From positions 1 through 8,750 of the forward strand of contig JAIXSW010000554.1 of the NCBI GenBank assembly GCA_027484495.1: a stretch of 8,750 nt of DNA, read 5' to 3'. The DNA is from Gammaproteobacteria bacterium. GTDB taxonomy: Bacteria > Pseudomonadota > Gammaproteobacteria > Enterobacterales > Alteromonadaceae. Below the pieces are notes generated by a model, which was not told the DNA's origin, made no database searches, and saw only the letters and a list, made by a program, of their open reading frames with translations. Every line of letters begins with the position of its first letter. The first letter of the stretch is position 1. Positions 1-5,553 of the stretch are shown here, piece by piece. The position numbers and the translations under genes are program-made.

Positions 1-158
1 AAACGCTCAGCGTTGCCGAAATCAACGTCGAAACTTTTAAAGGCGTGGTGCAGCTCAGCGGCTTTGTCAATTCACAGCAAGACATCAATACCGCGATGCT
101 GCTGACACGCGATGTGGGCGGCGTGGTGTCGGTGAAAAACGATATGCGGGTTAAATAG
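1..158 (+). CDS. BON-domain protein, C-terminal end only (5'-truncated by window edge)
   Basis: The frame beginning at base 3 is open from the window edge to TAG at 156-158. It encodes about 51 residues with the closing half of a BON domain: an INVETFKGVVQLSGFV strand pair, a helix (QQDINTAMLLTRDV), then GGVVSVKNDMRV. The pattern 'V-x-x-x-x-G-x-V-x-L-x-G-x-V ... A-x-x-x-x-x-V-x-G-V-x-x-V-x-N' is typical of BON repeats in OsmY-like periplasmic proteins, which are thought to bind phospholipid or stabilise the envelope. The start and any signal peptide lie outside the window. It is a different gene from the three-BON protein at 4628-5452, so the locus has at least two BON proteins. Confidence 0.85.
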   Translation, partial: TLSVAEINVETFKGVVQLSGFVNSQQDINTAMLLTRDVGGVVSVKNDMRVK

Positions 159-168
159 CCAGGTATGG

Positions 169-184
169 CGCAATGACCATTGCG
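169..184. promoter_or_regulatory. 16-bp palindrome between BON gene and first regulator
   Basis: CGCAATG-AC-CATTGCG is a perfect 7-bp inverted repeat with a 2-base centre. It starts 10 bases after the upstream stop codon and ends 67 bases before the regulator start. The centre is too tight for a good RNA loop, so a protein-binding site is as likely as a hairpin. No bound factor can be named from the sequence. Confidence 0.35.
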
Positions 185-218
185 GCAGGACCAGCAACAC
201 CATGCTGGCAACCCTGCC
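184..218 (+). terminator. nested stem-loop after BON gene; possible weak or Rho-assisted terminator or leader structure
   Basis: GGCAGG (184-189) pairs with CCTGCC (213-218). Inside it CCAGCA (191-196) pairs with TGCTGG (203-208) around a 6-base loop, leaving a 1-by-4 internal loop. It is GC-rich and directly downstream of the BON gene. It is not followed by a U-tract (the next bases are ACCTGTTTCC), so it is not a classical intrinsic terminator. It could equally sit in the 5' leader of the regulator gene. Confidence 0.35.
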
Positions 219-251
219 ACCTGTTTCCTCATCCGTTCAGAAAGGAGTCTT

Positions 252-950
252 ATGCCAGTCGTGATCCCTGCCACTCAAAGACCACAGATCCAGAACCGGC
301 TGCTGCGACACCTGCCGGAAGCCGAGCAAACCGCGTTATTGGCACAGGCGGAGCTGGTGCAACTGGAGTTTGCTGAGGCGCTCTGTTTGCCCGACGAACA
401 ATATCAGCATTTGTATTTCCCACTAACGGCCTTTATCTCGCTGATCGCCAAACTGCCGGGCCATCCACCGCTGGAAATGGGCTTGGTCGGCTACGAAGGT
501 ATGTTGGGGGTCACCATATTGCTGCAAACCCGGCAGGTGCCGTCAGAAGCGATAGTGCAGGGCGCAGGCCTCGCCTGGCGCTTCCCGGTTTCGGTGATTG
601 AGACGGCGTTGGCGCAAAGTGAGCATCTGGCGCCTTTGCTTCGGGTGTATATGTATCTGTTGTTACGTCAGCTCAATAAAAACGCGGTGTGCGCCCATTT
701 TCATCAGGTGGAAGCACGGTTAGCACGATGGTTACTGATGAGTCATGACCGGATCCAGACCGACGAATTGTATTTAACCCATCAGTTTCTGGCCGACATG
801 CTCGGCGTGCGCCGCAGCAGTATCACGGTCGCCGCCGGCGATTTACAGGCCAACGGCATCATTTTGTATAACCGGGGCCGGCTGCATATTCTCGACCGGC
901 AAAGCCTGCTGGCGCGCAGTTGCAGCTGTTATCAGCCACTGAGTGGCTAG
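252..950 (+). CDS. Crp/Fnr-family transcriptional regulator (first of tandem pair)
   Basis: A 232-residue protein with a degenerate cyclic-nucleotide-binding-like barrel (about 20-130, including YFPLTAFISLI and MGLVGYEGMLGV), a dimerisation helix (about 120-147), and a winged helix-turn-helix (about 176-212, THQFLADMLGVRRSSITVAAGDLQANGII). It ends in a small Cys motif, CSCY, at 224-227. The phosphate-cassette Arg-Ser of true CRP is absent (PSEAIVQ in that place), and there is no N-terminal FNR cysteine cluster. The signal is therefore unlikely to be cAMP or an N-terminal Fe-S cluster. The start is ATG 252, because AAGGAG lies 6 bases upstream; the frame also runs back to a TTG at 180, but that has no ribosome site. 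It is paralogous to the next gene, which supports a duplication. Its DNA targets are unknown. Confidence 0.88.
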   Translation: MPVVIPATQRPQIQNRLLRHLPEAEQTALLAQAELVQLEFAEALCLPDEQYQHLYFPLTAFISLIAKLPGHPPLEMGLVGYEGMLGVTILLQTRQVPSEAIVQGAGLAWRFPVSVIETALAQSEHLAPLLRVYMYLLLRQLNKNAVCAHFHQVEARLARWLLMSHDRIQTDELYLTHQFLADMLGVRRSSITVAAGDLQANGIILYNRGRLHILDRQSLLARSCSCYQPLSG

Positions 951-969
951 AACAAAACTAAACATGTCA

Positions 970-1013
970 TATGTGCGTTACCGCACATAGTGATAAATAT
1001 TTTCTCGTATACT
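970..1013 (+). promoter_or_regulatory. Crp/Fnr-like operator and -10 box in front of second regulator (class II geometry)
   Basis: TATGTGCG (970-977) and CGCACATA (982-989) form a perfect 8-bp inverted repeat around TTAC. Read as ATGTGC-N6-GCACAT, it has the spacing and most bases of the Crp-family consensus (TGTGA-N6-TCACA), with A-to-C and T-to-G changes in the symmetric positions. A TATACT -10 box lies at 1008-1013 and no good -35 is present. A start near 1021 would put the palindrome centre at -41.5, the classical class II activator position. The palindrome also lies 20 bases after the upstream stop, but no U-tract follows it directly. An activator site is inferred, perhaps bound by one of the two flanking regulators. 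Confidence 0.55.
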
Positions 1014-1056
1014 ACAACTGTATCTTTTTAGGTACGCTACCGCAAAAGGATCTGCT

Positions 1057-1833
1057 ATGACGATTGACCCGCCGGCAGTTAAATCTGTATCGGAAAAAAC
1101 GCACACCAAAGCAGCATTGCCCCCACCTGAAACAAACCGTCTGTTATGTGAACTCCCGCCAGACGTTAAACTACGAATTAACCCACATTTGGAACTGGTG
1201 GAGCTCAAACTTGGTCAGGTGATTGGTGAAGCTGGCTGTAAAATGCGTTACGTCTATTTCCCGGTCGACTCGATCATTTCGCTGCTCTATGTGATGGAAA
1301 ATGGTGCTTCGGCAGAAATTGCGGTCGTTGGCAATGATGGCATGGTCGGTGTCGCGCTGTTTATGGGCGGCGAGAGTACTACCAGCCGGGCTGTGGTGCA
1401 AAGTGCAGGTTATGCCTACAAGTTGTTTGGTCAGCGCCTGAAAGATGAATTTAACCGCCACGGCGCCTTGTTATATCTGTTGCTGCGCTACAGCCAGGTG
1501 TTGTTAACGCAGATGGCGCAGACGGCGGTGTGCAACCGCCATCATAGTATCGAACAGCAGCTGTGCCGCTGGTTGTTGTTGTCGATAGACCGGCTGCCAA
1601 ATGACCATTTGCTGATGACGCAGGAGCTGATCGCCAATATGCTCGGTGTGCGCCGCGAGGGCGTCACAGACGCTGCCGGTAAACTGCAGCGGCAGGGCAT
1701 CATCAATTACAGTCGGGGGCATATCGAAGTGGTGAACCGCAAGTTGCTGGAAGCGACATGCTGCGAATGCTACAACGTGGTCAAACATGAATCTGAACGT
1801 TTAATGCCACCGGGACATTGCGGCAAATTCTGA
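1057..1833 (+). CDS. Crp/Fnr-family transcriptional regulator (second of tandem pair)
   Basis: A 258-residue protein. Residues 1-25 are an extension likely to be flexible. About 30-130 is a CRP-like beta barrel (YVYFPVDSIISLLY at 65-78, IAVVGNDGMVGVALFMGGE at 88-106, TSRAVVQSAG at 109-118), followed by a long helix. A winged HTH lies at about 187-222 (MTQELIANMLGVRREGVTDAAGKLQRQGII). The C-terminus has CCECY (235-239); a CECY motif here recurs in this Crp/Fnr subgroup as I know it. Unlike its neighbour it keeps an Arg (R111) near the phosphate-cassette position. Further cysteines are C31, C61, C159, C170 and C255. The start is ATG 1057, with AAAAGGA about 6 bases upstream. A palindrome with -10 box lies upstream and a strong terminator downstream, so it can be an independent unit. 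Redox or ligand sensing is possible but not shown. Confidence 0.9.
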   Translation: MTIDPPAVKSVSEKTHTKAALPPPETNRLLCELPPDVKLRINPHLELVELKLGQVIGEAGCKMRYVYFPVDSIISLLYVMENGASAEIAVVGNDGMVGVALFMGGESTTSRAVVQSAGYAYKLFGQRLKDEFNRHGALLYLLLRYSQVLLTQMAQTAVCNRHHSIEQQLCRWLLLSIDRLPNDHLLMTQELIANMLGVRREGVTDAAGKLQRQGIINYSRGHIEVVNRKLLEATCCECYNVVKHESERLMPPGHCGKF

Positions 1834-1845
1834 AAAGCGACAGAA

Positions 1846-1873
1846 AAAAACAGCGGCATCAGCCGCTGTTTTT
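1846..1873. terminator. bidirectional intrinsic terminator between convergent genes
   Basis: AAAAACAGCGGC (1846-1857), loop ATCA, GCCGCTGTTTTT (1862-1873) is a perfect 12-bp stem with a U-tract on either strand. It starts 12 bases after the plus-strand regulator stop and ends 19 bases from the minus-strand OmpA-like gene stop, so it can end transcription of both. Confidence 0.93.
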
Positions 1874-1892
1874 ATTTGACGTGCGGAAGTTG

Positions 1893-3116
1893 TTATTGCA
1901 ACAGCAATCGAAACAACACGCGCATATTGGCCATTGCTGCACTGGAGCGCAGTTCTGACGGCTTGTTTTCCACTTCTGCCGGTGACGCTTCGCCGTAACC
2001 GATACTGGTCAGCCGGGCCGGGGTTAGCCCGCCTTCCTTCGTTAGATAGTCCTGCACTGCTTGCGCCCGGCGCTCACTGAGCTGCTGATTATAAGCATCG
2101 GTGCCACTGGCCGAGGTATAACCGGCGATCTGTACCCGGCTATCTGGTTGCGCTTTTAACGTTGCAACATGCTGCGCCAAAATGGTTTTGGCTGCAGGCG
2201 TCAGCGCAGACTGGTTAAACTGAAAATGCACATCGGCCAGTTCGATCAATACCGGTGCCGCGTCAGGCGCTGCAGGCGTTGATGCTGGCGGATCGGCGTA
2301 CGGTTCCGGTGTTGCAGTTGGCGTGGGGGCTGCAGTGGGCTCAGCATAAGCGGTGTGCTGACCATATTGATACACCAGACCCAGCGACAACAGCTTCATA
2401 TCGCCCTGATCACCCCAGAGATCGTCGAGCCGGTAGCGTTCCAGTTCCAGCCGCATGCCCCAGGCCGGCGTCAGCTGATATTCCAGACCCGCACCAAATT
2501 TATGTTTCAGATAGTGCTTACTGCGGTCGTACTGATCCAGATTGATCGGGCGCTGATAATCAAGCCGTGAATCAGTATCGTTGTAGGTCAGGCCCAATCG
2601 CGCCGTGACGGCAAAAGCGCTGCTTAATAACATCCGCGCCACCAAATCCAGATTGGCCCCCTGATCACGCAAATGACCAGCGAGCGGATACGTGCTGCCG
2701 TTCGGCGCGGCGGCAGTGACAGCGGAGAAATCCACTTCACCGAGGCGAAAATAACCGCCTTCCAGCGCCAGATAATCATTCAGCGTGAATCCGGCAAACA
2801 GCTTATAGCCGGTGTCATTGGTGTTACGCGACAACGACGCCAGCGGTAAACCTTGCGCCTGCATATCGCGTTCAAGTTGTGAGGTATCGAGGCTGAGCCG
2901 CGATTCACCAACACTGGCGCCGGCATACCAGGACGGTGTGTCCATCCGGTAACTGTCGGCAAATCCGACTTGCGGTAATGCAAATATGCAACTGCAGCCA
3001 AGCCATAGCATGTTGCGACAACGGCTGTTGCGGTGGTCCCGCATCAGGCCGGATAAATCGGCTGCAGACTGATCGGCCACATCCAGCGGCGATACAACTC
3101 TGGTTTTCATCAACAT
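1893..3116 (-). CDS. OmpA-family outer-membrane protein: barrel, Pro/Ala/Thr linker and OmpA_C domain
   Basis: A 407-residue protein, last gene of the minus-strand operon. The start is ATG 3116 with GGAG 6 bases upstream; the frame is open further upstream but has no ribosome site. The signal sequence is unusual: about 35 polar residues precede the hydrophobic core MLWLGCSCIFALPQVGFA (36-53), with likely cleavage before D54. A start at M25 or M36 is possible but lacks a ribosome site. Residues 60-255 have alternating aromatic and glycine strands (WYAGASVGE, YKLFAGFTLNDYLALEGGYF, GAGLEYQLTPAWGMRLELERYRL), as in an eight-stranded OmpA-like barrel. A Pro/Ala/Thr linker (258-288) leads to an OmpA_C domain (289-407, with YNQQLSERRAQAVQDYL and GYGEASP). 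The usual TD of the peptidoglycan pocket is TS (S335), although the pocket Arg (R350) is kept, and the end reads NMRVLFRL instead of NRRVEI. Peptidoglycan binding may be altered. Confidence 0.88.
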   Translation of the reverse strand: MLMKTRVVSPLDVADQSAADLSGLMRDHRNSRCRNMLWLGCSCIFALPQVGFADSYRMDTPSWYAGASVGESRLSLDTSQLERDMQAQGLPLASLSRNTNDTGYKLFAGFTLNDYLALEGGYFRLGEVDFSAVTAAAPNGSTYPLAGHLRDQGANLDLVARMLLSSAFAVTARLGLTYNDTDSRLDYQRPINLDQYDRSKHYLKHKFGAGLEYQLTPAWGMRLELERYRLDDLWGDQGDMKLLSLGLVYQYGQHTAYAEPTAAPTPTATPEPYADPPASTPAAPDAAPVLIELADVHFQFNQSALTPAAKTILAQHVATLKAQPDSRVQIAGYTSASGTDAYNQQLSERRAQAVQDYLTKEGGLTPARLTSIGYGEASPAEVENKPSELRSSAAMANMRVLFRLLLQ

Positions 3117-3180
3117 ATGATTCTCCAACAGAATGGGACCCGCCTTACGGGGGCGGATCCGGCAATAAACGGGGCCGTCT

Positions 3181-3324
3181 CTAACTGCGGGCCTGAAAGA
3201 CATCAACCAGCAGCAGGATCAGCGCAAATACCAATAACGCATGGATCAGGCTGCCAACGCCTATCGGCGCTAACAGCCCAAGCAGCCACAGCACCAGCAA
3301 GACCAAAGCGACGGTTCTTAACAT
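3181..3324 (-). CDS. Lmo0937/DUF5670-type small membrane protein (47 aa)
   Basis: The reverse strand from ATG at 3324-3322 to TAG at 3183-3181 encodes a 47-residue protein. It opens MLRTVALVLLVLWLLGLLAP and has two hydrophobic segments (about 3-20 and 26-41) separated by IGVGSLIH, with a short charged end (DVFQARS). This layout, including the W-L-L-G-L turn and the GxxIHxLLVxAxxxLL second helix, matches the Lmo0937 family of tiny inner-membrane proteins, whose function is unknown. AGGAG lies 7 bases before the ATG. It is 32 bases downstream of the PRC-barrel gene and 64 bases upstream of the OmpA-like gene, all on the same strand, which suggests one operon. It is short enough to be missed by automatic callers. 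Confidence 0.88.
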   Translation of the reverse strand: MLRTVALVLLVLWLLGLLAPIGVGSLIHALLVFALILLLVDVFQARS

Positions 3325-3356
3325 GTCAGTTCTCCTATCGGGGGGTGGGCAAACAG

Positions 3357-3842
3357 TCAGTCACTGCTGTAAAAACCATCGACCTTGCGCTGCCACTGTG
3401 GATCGGCCATCGCCGGCCACAGGGCACGGTCAAAGCCAGCTTGACGTTGTAATTCGGTATGTTCAGCTTCAACGCTAAAGTGGCGCTGGTCGTCATCCAG
3501 CACTAATGCATGCCAGGGCAGGGCGAACAGGCGCGGCGGTGCGACAAACGAACTGGGATAAGCCAGCACTGCATAGCTGATCCGGCCGGTTTTCAGGTCC
3601 AGCACTATGCTGTCCAGCGTGCCTAATACCTCACCGCGATGATTCTTCAGCCGCTGGCCGACCAGCTTTTTACAGCCAAGCAGCAAAGTGTCGGGATTGT
3701 CCGCGTTGACCGGATAAGGCTCGGCTTGCCCGGCATGGAGTGCAGCATGGTTTGCGGCATGATTTGCAGCGTTGTGCCGCTGTGGGTTAGCGCCGCAACT
3801 GGACCCTGGTGCTGATAAGGTGGCTTTGTGGTGTTTGTTCAT
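3357..3842 (-). CDS. PRC-barrel domain protein with a His/Asn/Ala-rich N-terminus
   Basis: A 161-residue, probably cytoplasmic protein. No signal peptide is visible. Residues 1-50 are low complexity, with a short repeat AANH-AANH-AALH at 25-36. Residues about 53-135 form a PRC-barrel: a strand with LVGQRLKNHRGEVLGTLDSIVLDLKTGRI, then YAVLAYPSS and FALPWHALVLDDDQRHFSV. A C-terminal tail, FDRALWPAMADPQWQRKVDGFY, is also common in stand-alone PRC-barrel proteins of stress loci. PRC-barrels are small adaptor folds known from RimM and photosynthetic reaction-centre H subunit. The start at ATG 3842 is favoured by AGGAG 6 bases upstream; ATG 3860 (adding MTQERP) with GGAG 8 bases upstream is a real alternative. 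It is the first gene of the minus-strand operon and diverges from the CsbD-type gene. Confidence 0.87.
   Translation of the reverse strand: MNKHHKATLSAPGSSCGANPQRHNAANHAANHAALHAGQAEPYPVNADNPDTLLLGCKKLVGQRLKNHRGEVLGTLDSIVLDLKTGRISYAVLAYPSSFVAPPRLFALPWHALVLDDDQRHFSVEAEHTELQRQAGFDRALWPAMADPQWQRKVDGFYSSD
3735..3770 (-). repeat. 12-bp coding tandem repeat, three copies (AANH/AALH)
   Basis: Three imperfect 12-base units on the minus strand (GCNGCAAAYCAT, then GCTGCACTCCAT) encode AANH, AANH and AALH in the PRC-barrel protein. The third unit differs at two bases of its second half. Histidines every four residues could bind metal or simply be a spacer. Confidence 0.7.
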
Positions 3843-4077
3843 CGGACGCTCCTGTGTCATGACATTCACTCCCTGCAACATGGCGGGTTTATCTGCGGTG
3901 ATCTGTGCGCTGCAGCACCCAGTCCGTAAAAGCCCCCGGCAACAACCCCGATTTGCTAACAGCATTGCCACAATTGATGCCATGCGCGCTAACGCACCGA
4001 CTACAGCCTGCTGACTTGCCAAGCTGCACGTCCGGTTCCTGCAACTCTGCAAGGCGCCGAATTACCCTGAGGTCCTT
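3843..4077. promoter_or_regulatory. divergent control region between minus- and plus-strand operons
   Basis: These 235 bases separate the PRC-barrel start (minus) and the CsbD-type start (plus), so promoters for both operons should lie here. I see ribosome sites at each edge (AGGAG before 3842, TGAGG before 4078) and a short direct repeat CTGCAA-CT-CTGCAA around 4040-4053. I do not see a convincing -35/-10 pair on either strand. This would fit activator-dependent or alternative-sigma promoters. Both strands remain partly open to translation here, but nothing looks like a separate gene. Confidence 0.5.
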
Positions 4078-4494
4078 ATGAATAAGTTCACCGAACAGAA
4101 TAAAGCTGCTGCAAAAATCGACCCGAATACCACCTCTGCAAAAACCGACGCGCTGGCCAAAACGGCCAAAGATGACTCTAAGGCTGCGGCCAGCGACACC
4201 ACCAACATGAACAAAGCGGTTGCCGCCGACAAAGCGAAAATGGACGCCACCAGCCACAAACCCGCCGAAAGCGGCAAACCGGCTGACAGCGCGAAAAAAG
4301 ACGCCTTTAACGGCAAATGGCACAGCCAGATCCAGGCGGCAAAAAGTAACTGGAGCAAAATCAGTGAAAGCGAATTACTGAAATCCGGTGGCGTGGAGAC
4401 CAACCTGACTGATTTGGTGCAACAGCGCTATTCGCTGAGTCAGGACATGGCCAGCAAACAAGTGAAGAGTTTTATTGATAAATGTCATTGCTAA
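4078..4494 (+). CDS. CsbD/YjbJ-like stress protein with long Ala/Lys-rich extension
   Basis: A 138-residue, highly hydrophilic protein without a signal peptide. Residues 1-76 are low complexity (Ala, Lys, Asp, Thr, Ser) and resemble LEA-type disordered sequence. Residues 77-135 match the CsbD pattern of a small stress protein: FNGKWHSQIQAAKSNWSKIS, ESELLKSGG, LTDLVQQRYSLSQDMASKQVKSFI, which follows W-x(6)-K-x-x-W-x-K-[LI]-[ST] ... Q-x-R-Y-x-[LI]-S ... A-x-x-x-V-x-x-F. Ordinary CsbD proteins are about 60-70 residues, so this one is about twice as long. It ends in CHC, an unusual terminus. ATG 4078 has TGAGG 5 bases upstream. It is first in the plus-strand series and divergent from the PRC-barrel gene. 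Function in general or osmotic stress is inferred from the family. Confidence 0.8.
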   Translation: MNKFTEQNKAAAKIDPNTTSAKTDALAKTAKDDSKAAASDTTNMNKAVAADKAKMDATSHKPAESGKPADSAKKDAFNGKWHSQIQAAKSNWSKISESELLKSGGVETNLTDLVQQRYSLSQDMASKQVKSFIDKCHC

Positions 4495-4573
4495 GTGAAA
4501 TTGCACCCGGACCTGACCTGTCAGCGGCGCATACATAGCTGATCCGCCACTGTAGTCCGGCCCTGTGCAGCAC

Positions 4574-4601
4574 AACCGGCGCTGCCGATGCAGCACCGGT
4601 T
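4574..4601 (+). promoter_or_regulatory. strong hairpin just upstream of BON-gene ribosome site; possible attenuator or processing site
   Basis: AACCGG (4574-4579) pairs with CCGGTT (4596-4601), and GCTGC (4581-4585) with GCAGC (4590-4594), around a CGAT tetraloop; the one mismatch is C4580/A4595. This makes an 11-bp stem. The following bases, ACCTTTTCC, form only a poor U-tract. The structure lies 80 bases after the CsbD-type stop and about 12 bases before the CAGGAG of the next gene. It could partly terminate transcription, stabilise an mRNA end, or affect translation start. Confidence 0.6.
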
Positions 4602-4627
4602 ACCTTTTCCCCAACAGGAGCACGCTG

Positions 4628-5452
4628 ATGAACCCTCTCTATCGCAAATTTATGTTCGCCTCGGCCATTTTATTGACGATGTCACCGCAATCTGTTTTGG
4701 CCGCTGATGCAGTCACCACCTCGATGGATGATGTGCGGCAGGAAAGCCAGATCGCGACTAGTTATGCGTTAAATCCATATTTGCGCGCCAATGACCTGAA
4801 AGTCACAGTGCAAAAAGGCAAAGCGGTACTGACCGGTAAAGTGGATGAAAAAGTCAGTAAAGAACTGGCCAGTGAAATCGCGTTAGGCGTTTCCGGCATC
4901 ACTGACGTCGACAATCAAATTGTGGTCGAAGCCAGTTATGTCCCGCATTTTGGCCAGAGTGGTTTTGGCGACAAAATTGATGACGCCAGTATTTCTGCCG
5001 CTATCCGCTCAAAATTGCTGTGGAATAAAGACGTGGATTCGGTGGGTACCGATGTCAAAACGAAAAATGGCCGGGTCACCTTGACCGGCAGTGCAGACAG
5101 TCAGGCGGCCAAAGATATCGCCAACCGGCTGGCAATGAATACCCGTGGTGTGATGTCCGTGACCAACAATCTGAAAATTCAGGATCATCCGATGAGCGAC
5201 GACGATAAAGCAAAAGCGAAAAAGCAGGATGAAAGTCACAACATTTCGGACAGCTGGATCACGGCCAAAGTGAAATCCAGTTTTATGTACTCCAGCAATA
5301 TCAGCGGTGGCGACATTGATGTCAGCACCAACAACGGCATTGTGACGCTGACCGGCAAAGTGGCCAGCGGCATTGAACGGTCGCTGGCGATTGAAACCGC
5401 GCAGAATATTCGCGGCGTCAAAAGTGTGACCTCAAAAGCACTGTTGTTCTGA
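4628..5452 (+). CDS. periplasmic protein with three BON domains (OsmY-like)
   Basis: A 274-residue exported protein. The signal peptide is MNPLYRKFMFASAILLTMSP with cleavage likely after VLA (residues 23-25). Three BON domains follow: about 36-101 (VTVQKGKAVLTGKV, GVSGITDVDNQIVV), about 117-185 (VKTKNGRVTLTGSA, NTRGVMSVTNNLKI), and about 207-273 (VSTNNGIVTLTGKVAS, NIRGVKSVTSKALLF). A charged Lys/Asp linker (186-206) separates the second and third. E. coli OsmY has two BON domains, so this is a longer relative and is not called osmY. BON proteins support envelope integrity under osmotic stress. ATG 4628 has CAGGAG 7 bases upstream. A hairpin precedes it, and a DUF4398-type lipoprotein follows after 101 bases. 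Confidence 0.9.
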   Translation: MNPLYRKFMFASAILLTMSPQSVLAADAVTTSMDDVRQESQIATSYALNPYLRANDLKVTVQKGKAVLTGKVDEKVSKELASEIALGVSGITDVDNQIVVEASYVPHFGQSGFGDKIDDASISAAIRSKLLWNKDVDSVGTDVKTKNGRVTLTGSADSQAAKDIANRLAMNTRGVMSVTNNLKIQDHPMSDDDKAKAKKQDESHNISDSWITAKVKSSFMYSSNISGGDIDVSTNNGIVTLTGKVASGIERSLAIETAQNIRGVKSVTSKALLF

Positions 5453-5455
5453 TCG

Positions 5456-5467
5456 GCCGGATCCGGC
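5456..5467. repeat. 12-bp perfect palindrome just after BON gene stop
   Basis: GCCGGATCCGGC begins 3 bases after the TGA of the three-BON gene. With no loop and no U-tract it is not an intrinsic terminator. The remaining bases up to 5553 hold a weak CCCGG/CCGGG pair around TATAAAGAAC (5521-5540) and the next ribosome site, and I see no convincing promoter. Confidence 0.3.
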
Positions 5468-5553
5468 AGAGCCTGGCAAGACAACACGTCGGGCACTGCA
5501 GGGCTTTTGTACTGAACACTCCCGGTATAAAGAACCCGGGCAAGGAGTTGCAC

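Noticed and set aside
180..251. TTG start at 180 for the first regulator
   Set aside because: It lies in the palindrome/hairpin region without a ribosome site, and AAGGAG precedes ATG 252.
2255..2545. Plus-strand open frames inside the OmpA-like gene
   Set aside because: Compositionally odd shadows of the well-supported minus-strand gene, with no recognisable domain.
3117..3206. Upstream extension of the OmpA-like frame
   Set aside because: No ribosome site is seen for the earlier start, it would overlap the end of the miniprotein gene, and ATG 3116 has GGAG at proper spacing.
3843..4052. Upstream open extension of the PRC-barrel frame (70 more residues)
   Set aside because: The Cys/Arg-rich extension has no ribosome site at its first ATG, whereas ATG 3842 (and ATG 3860) have good ones, and the extension would fill the divergent promoter region.
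3889..4403. Minus-strand open frames opposite the CsbD-type gene
   Set aside because: They are Phe/Val/Ala-rich mirror products of the Ala/Lys-rich coding repeat on the plus strand, without ribosome sites or family features.
4507..4560. CCGGAC/GTCCGG inverted repeat after the CsbD-type gene as a terminator
   Set aside because: Six-base arms with a 42-base loop and no U-tract; the inner TCAGC/GCTGA pair is weak as well.
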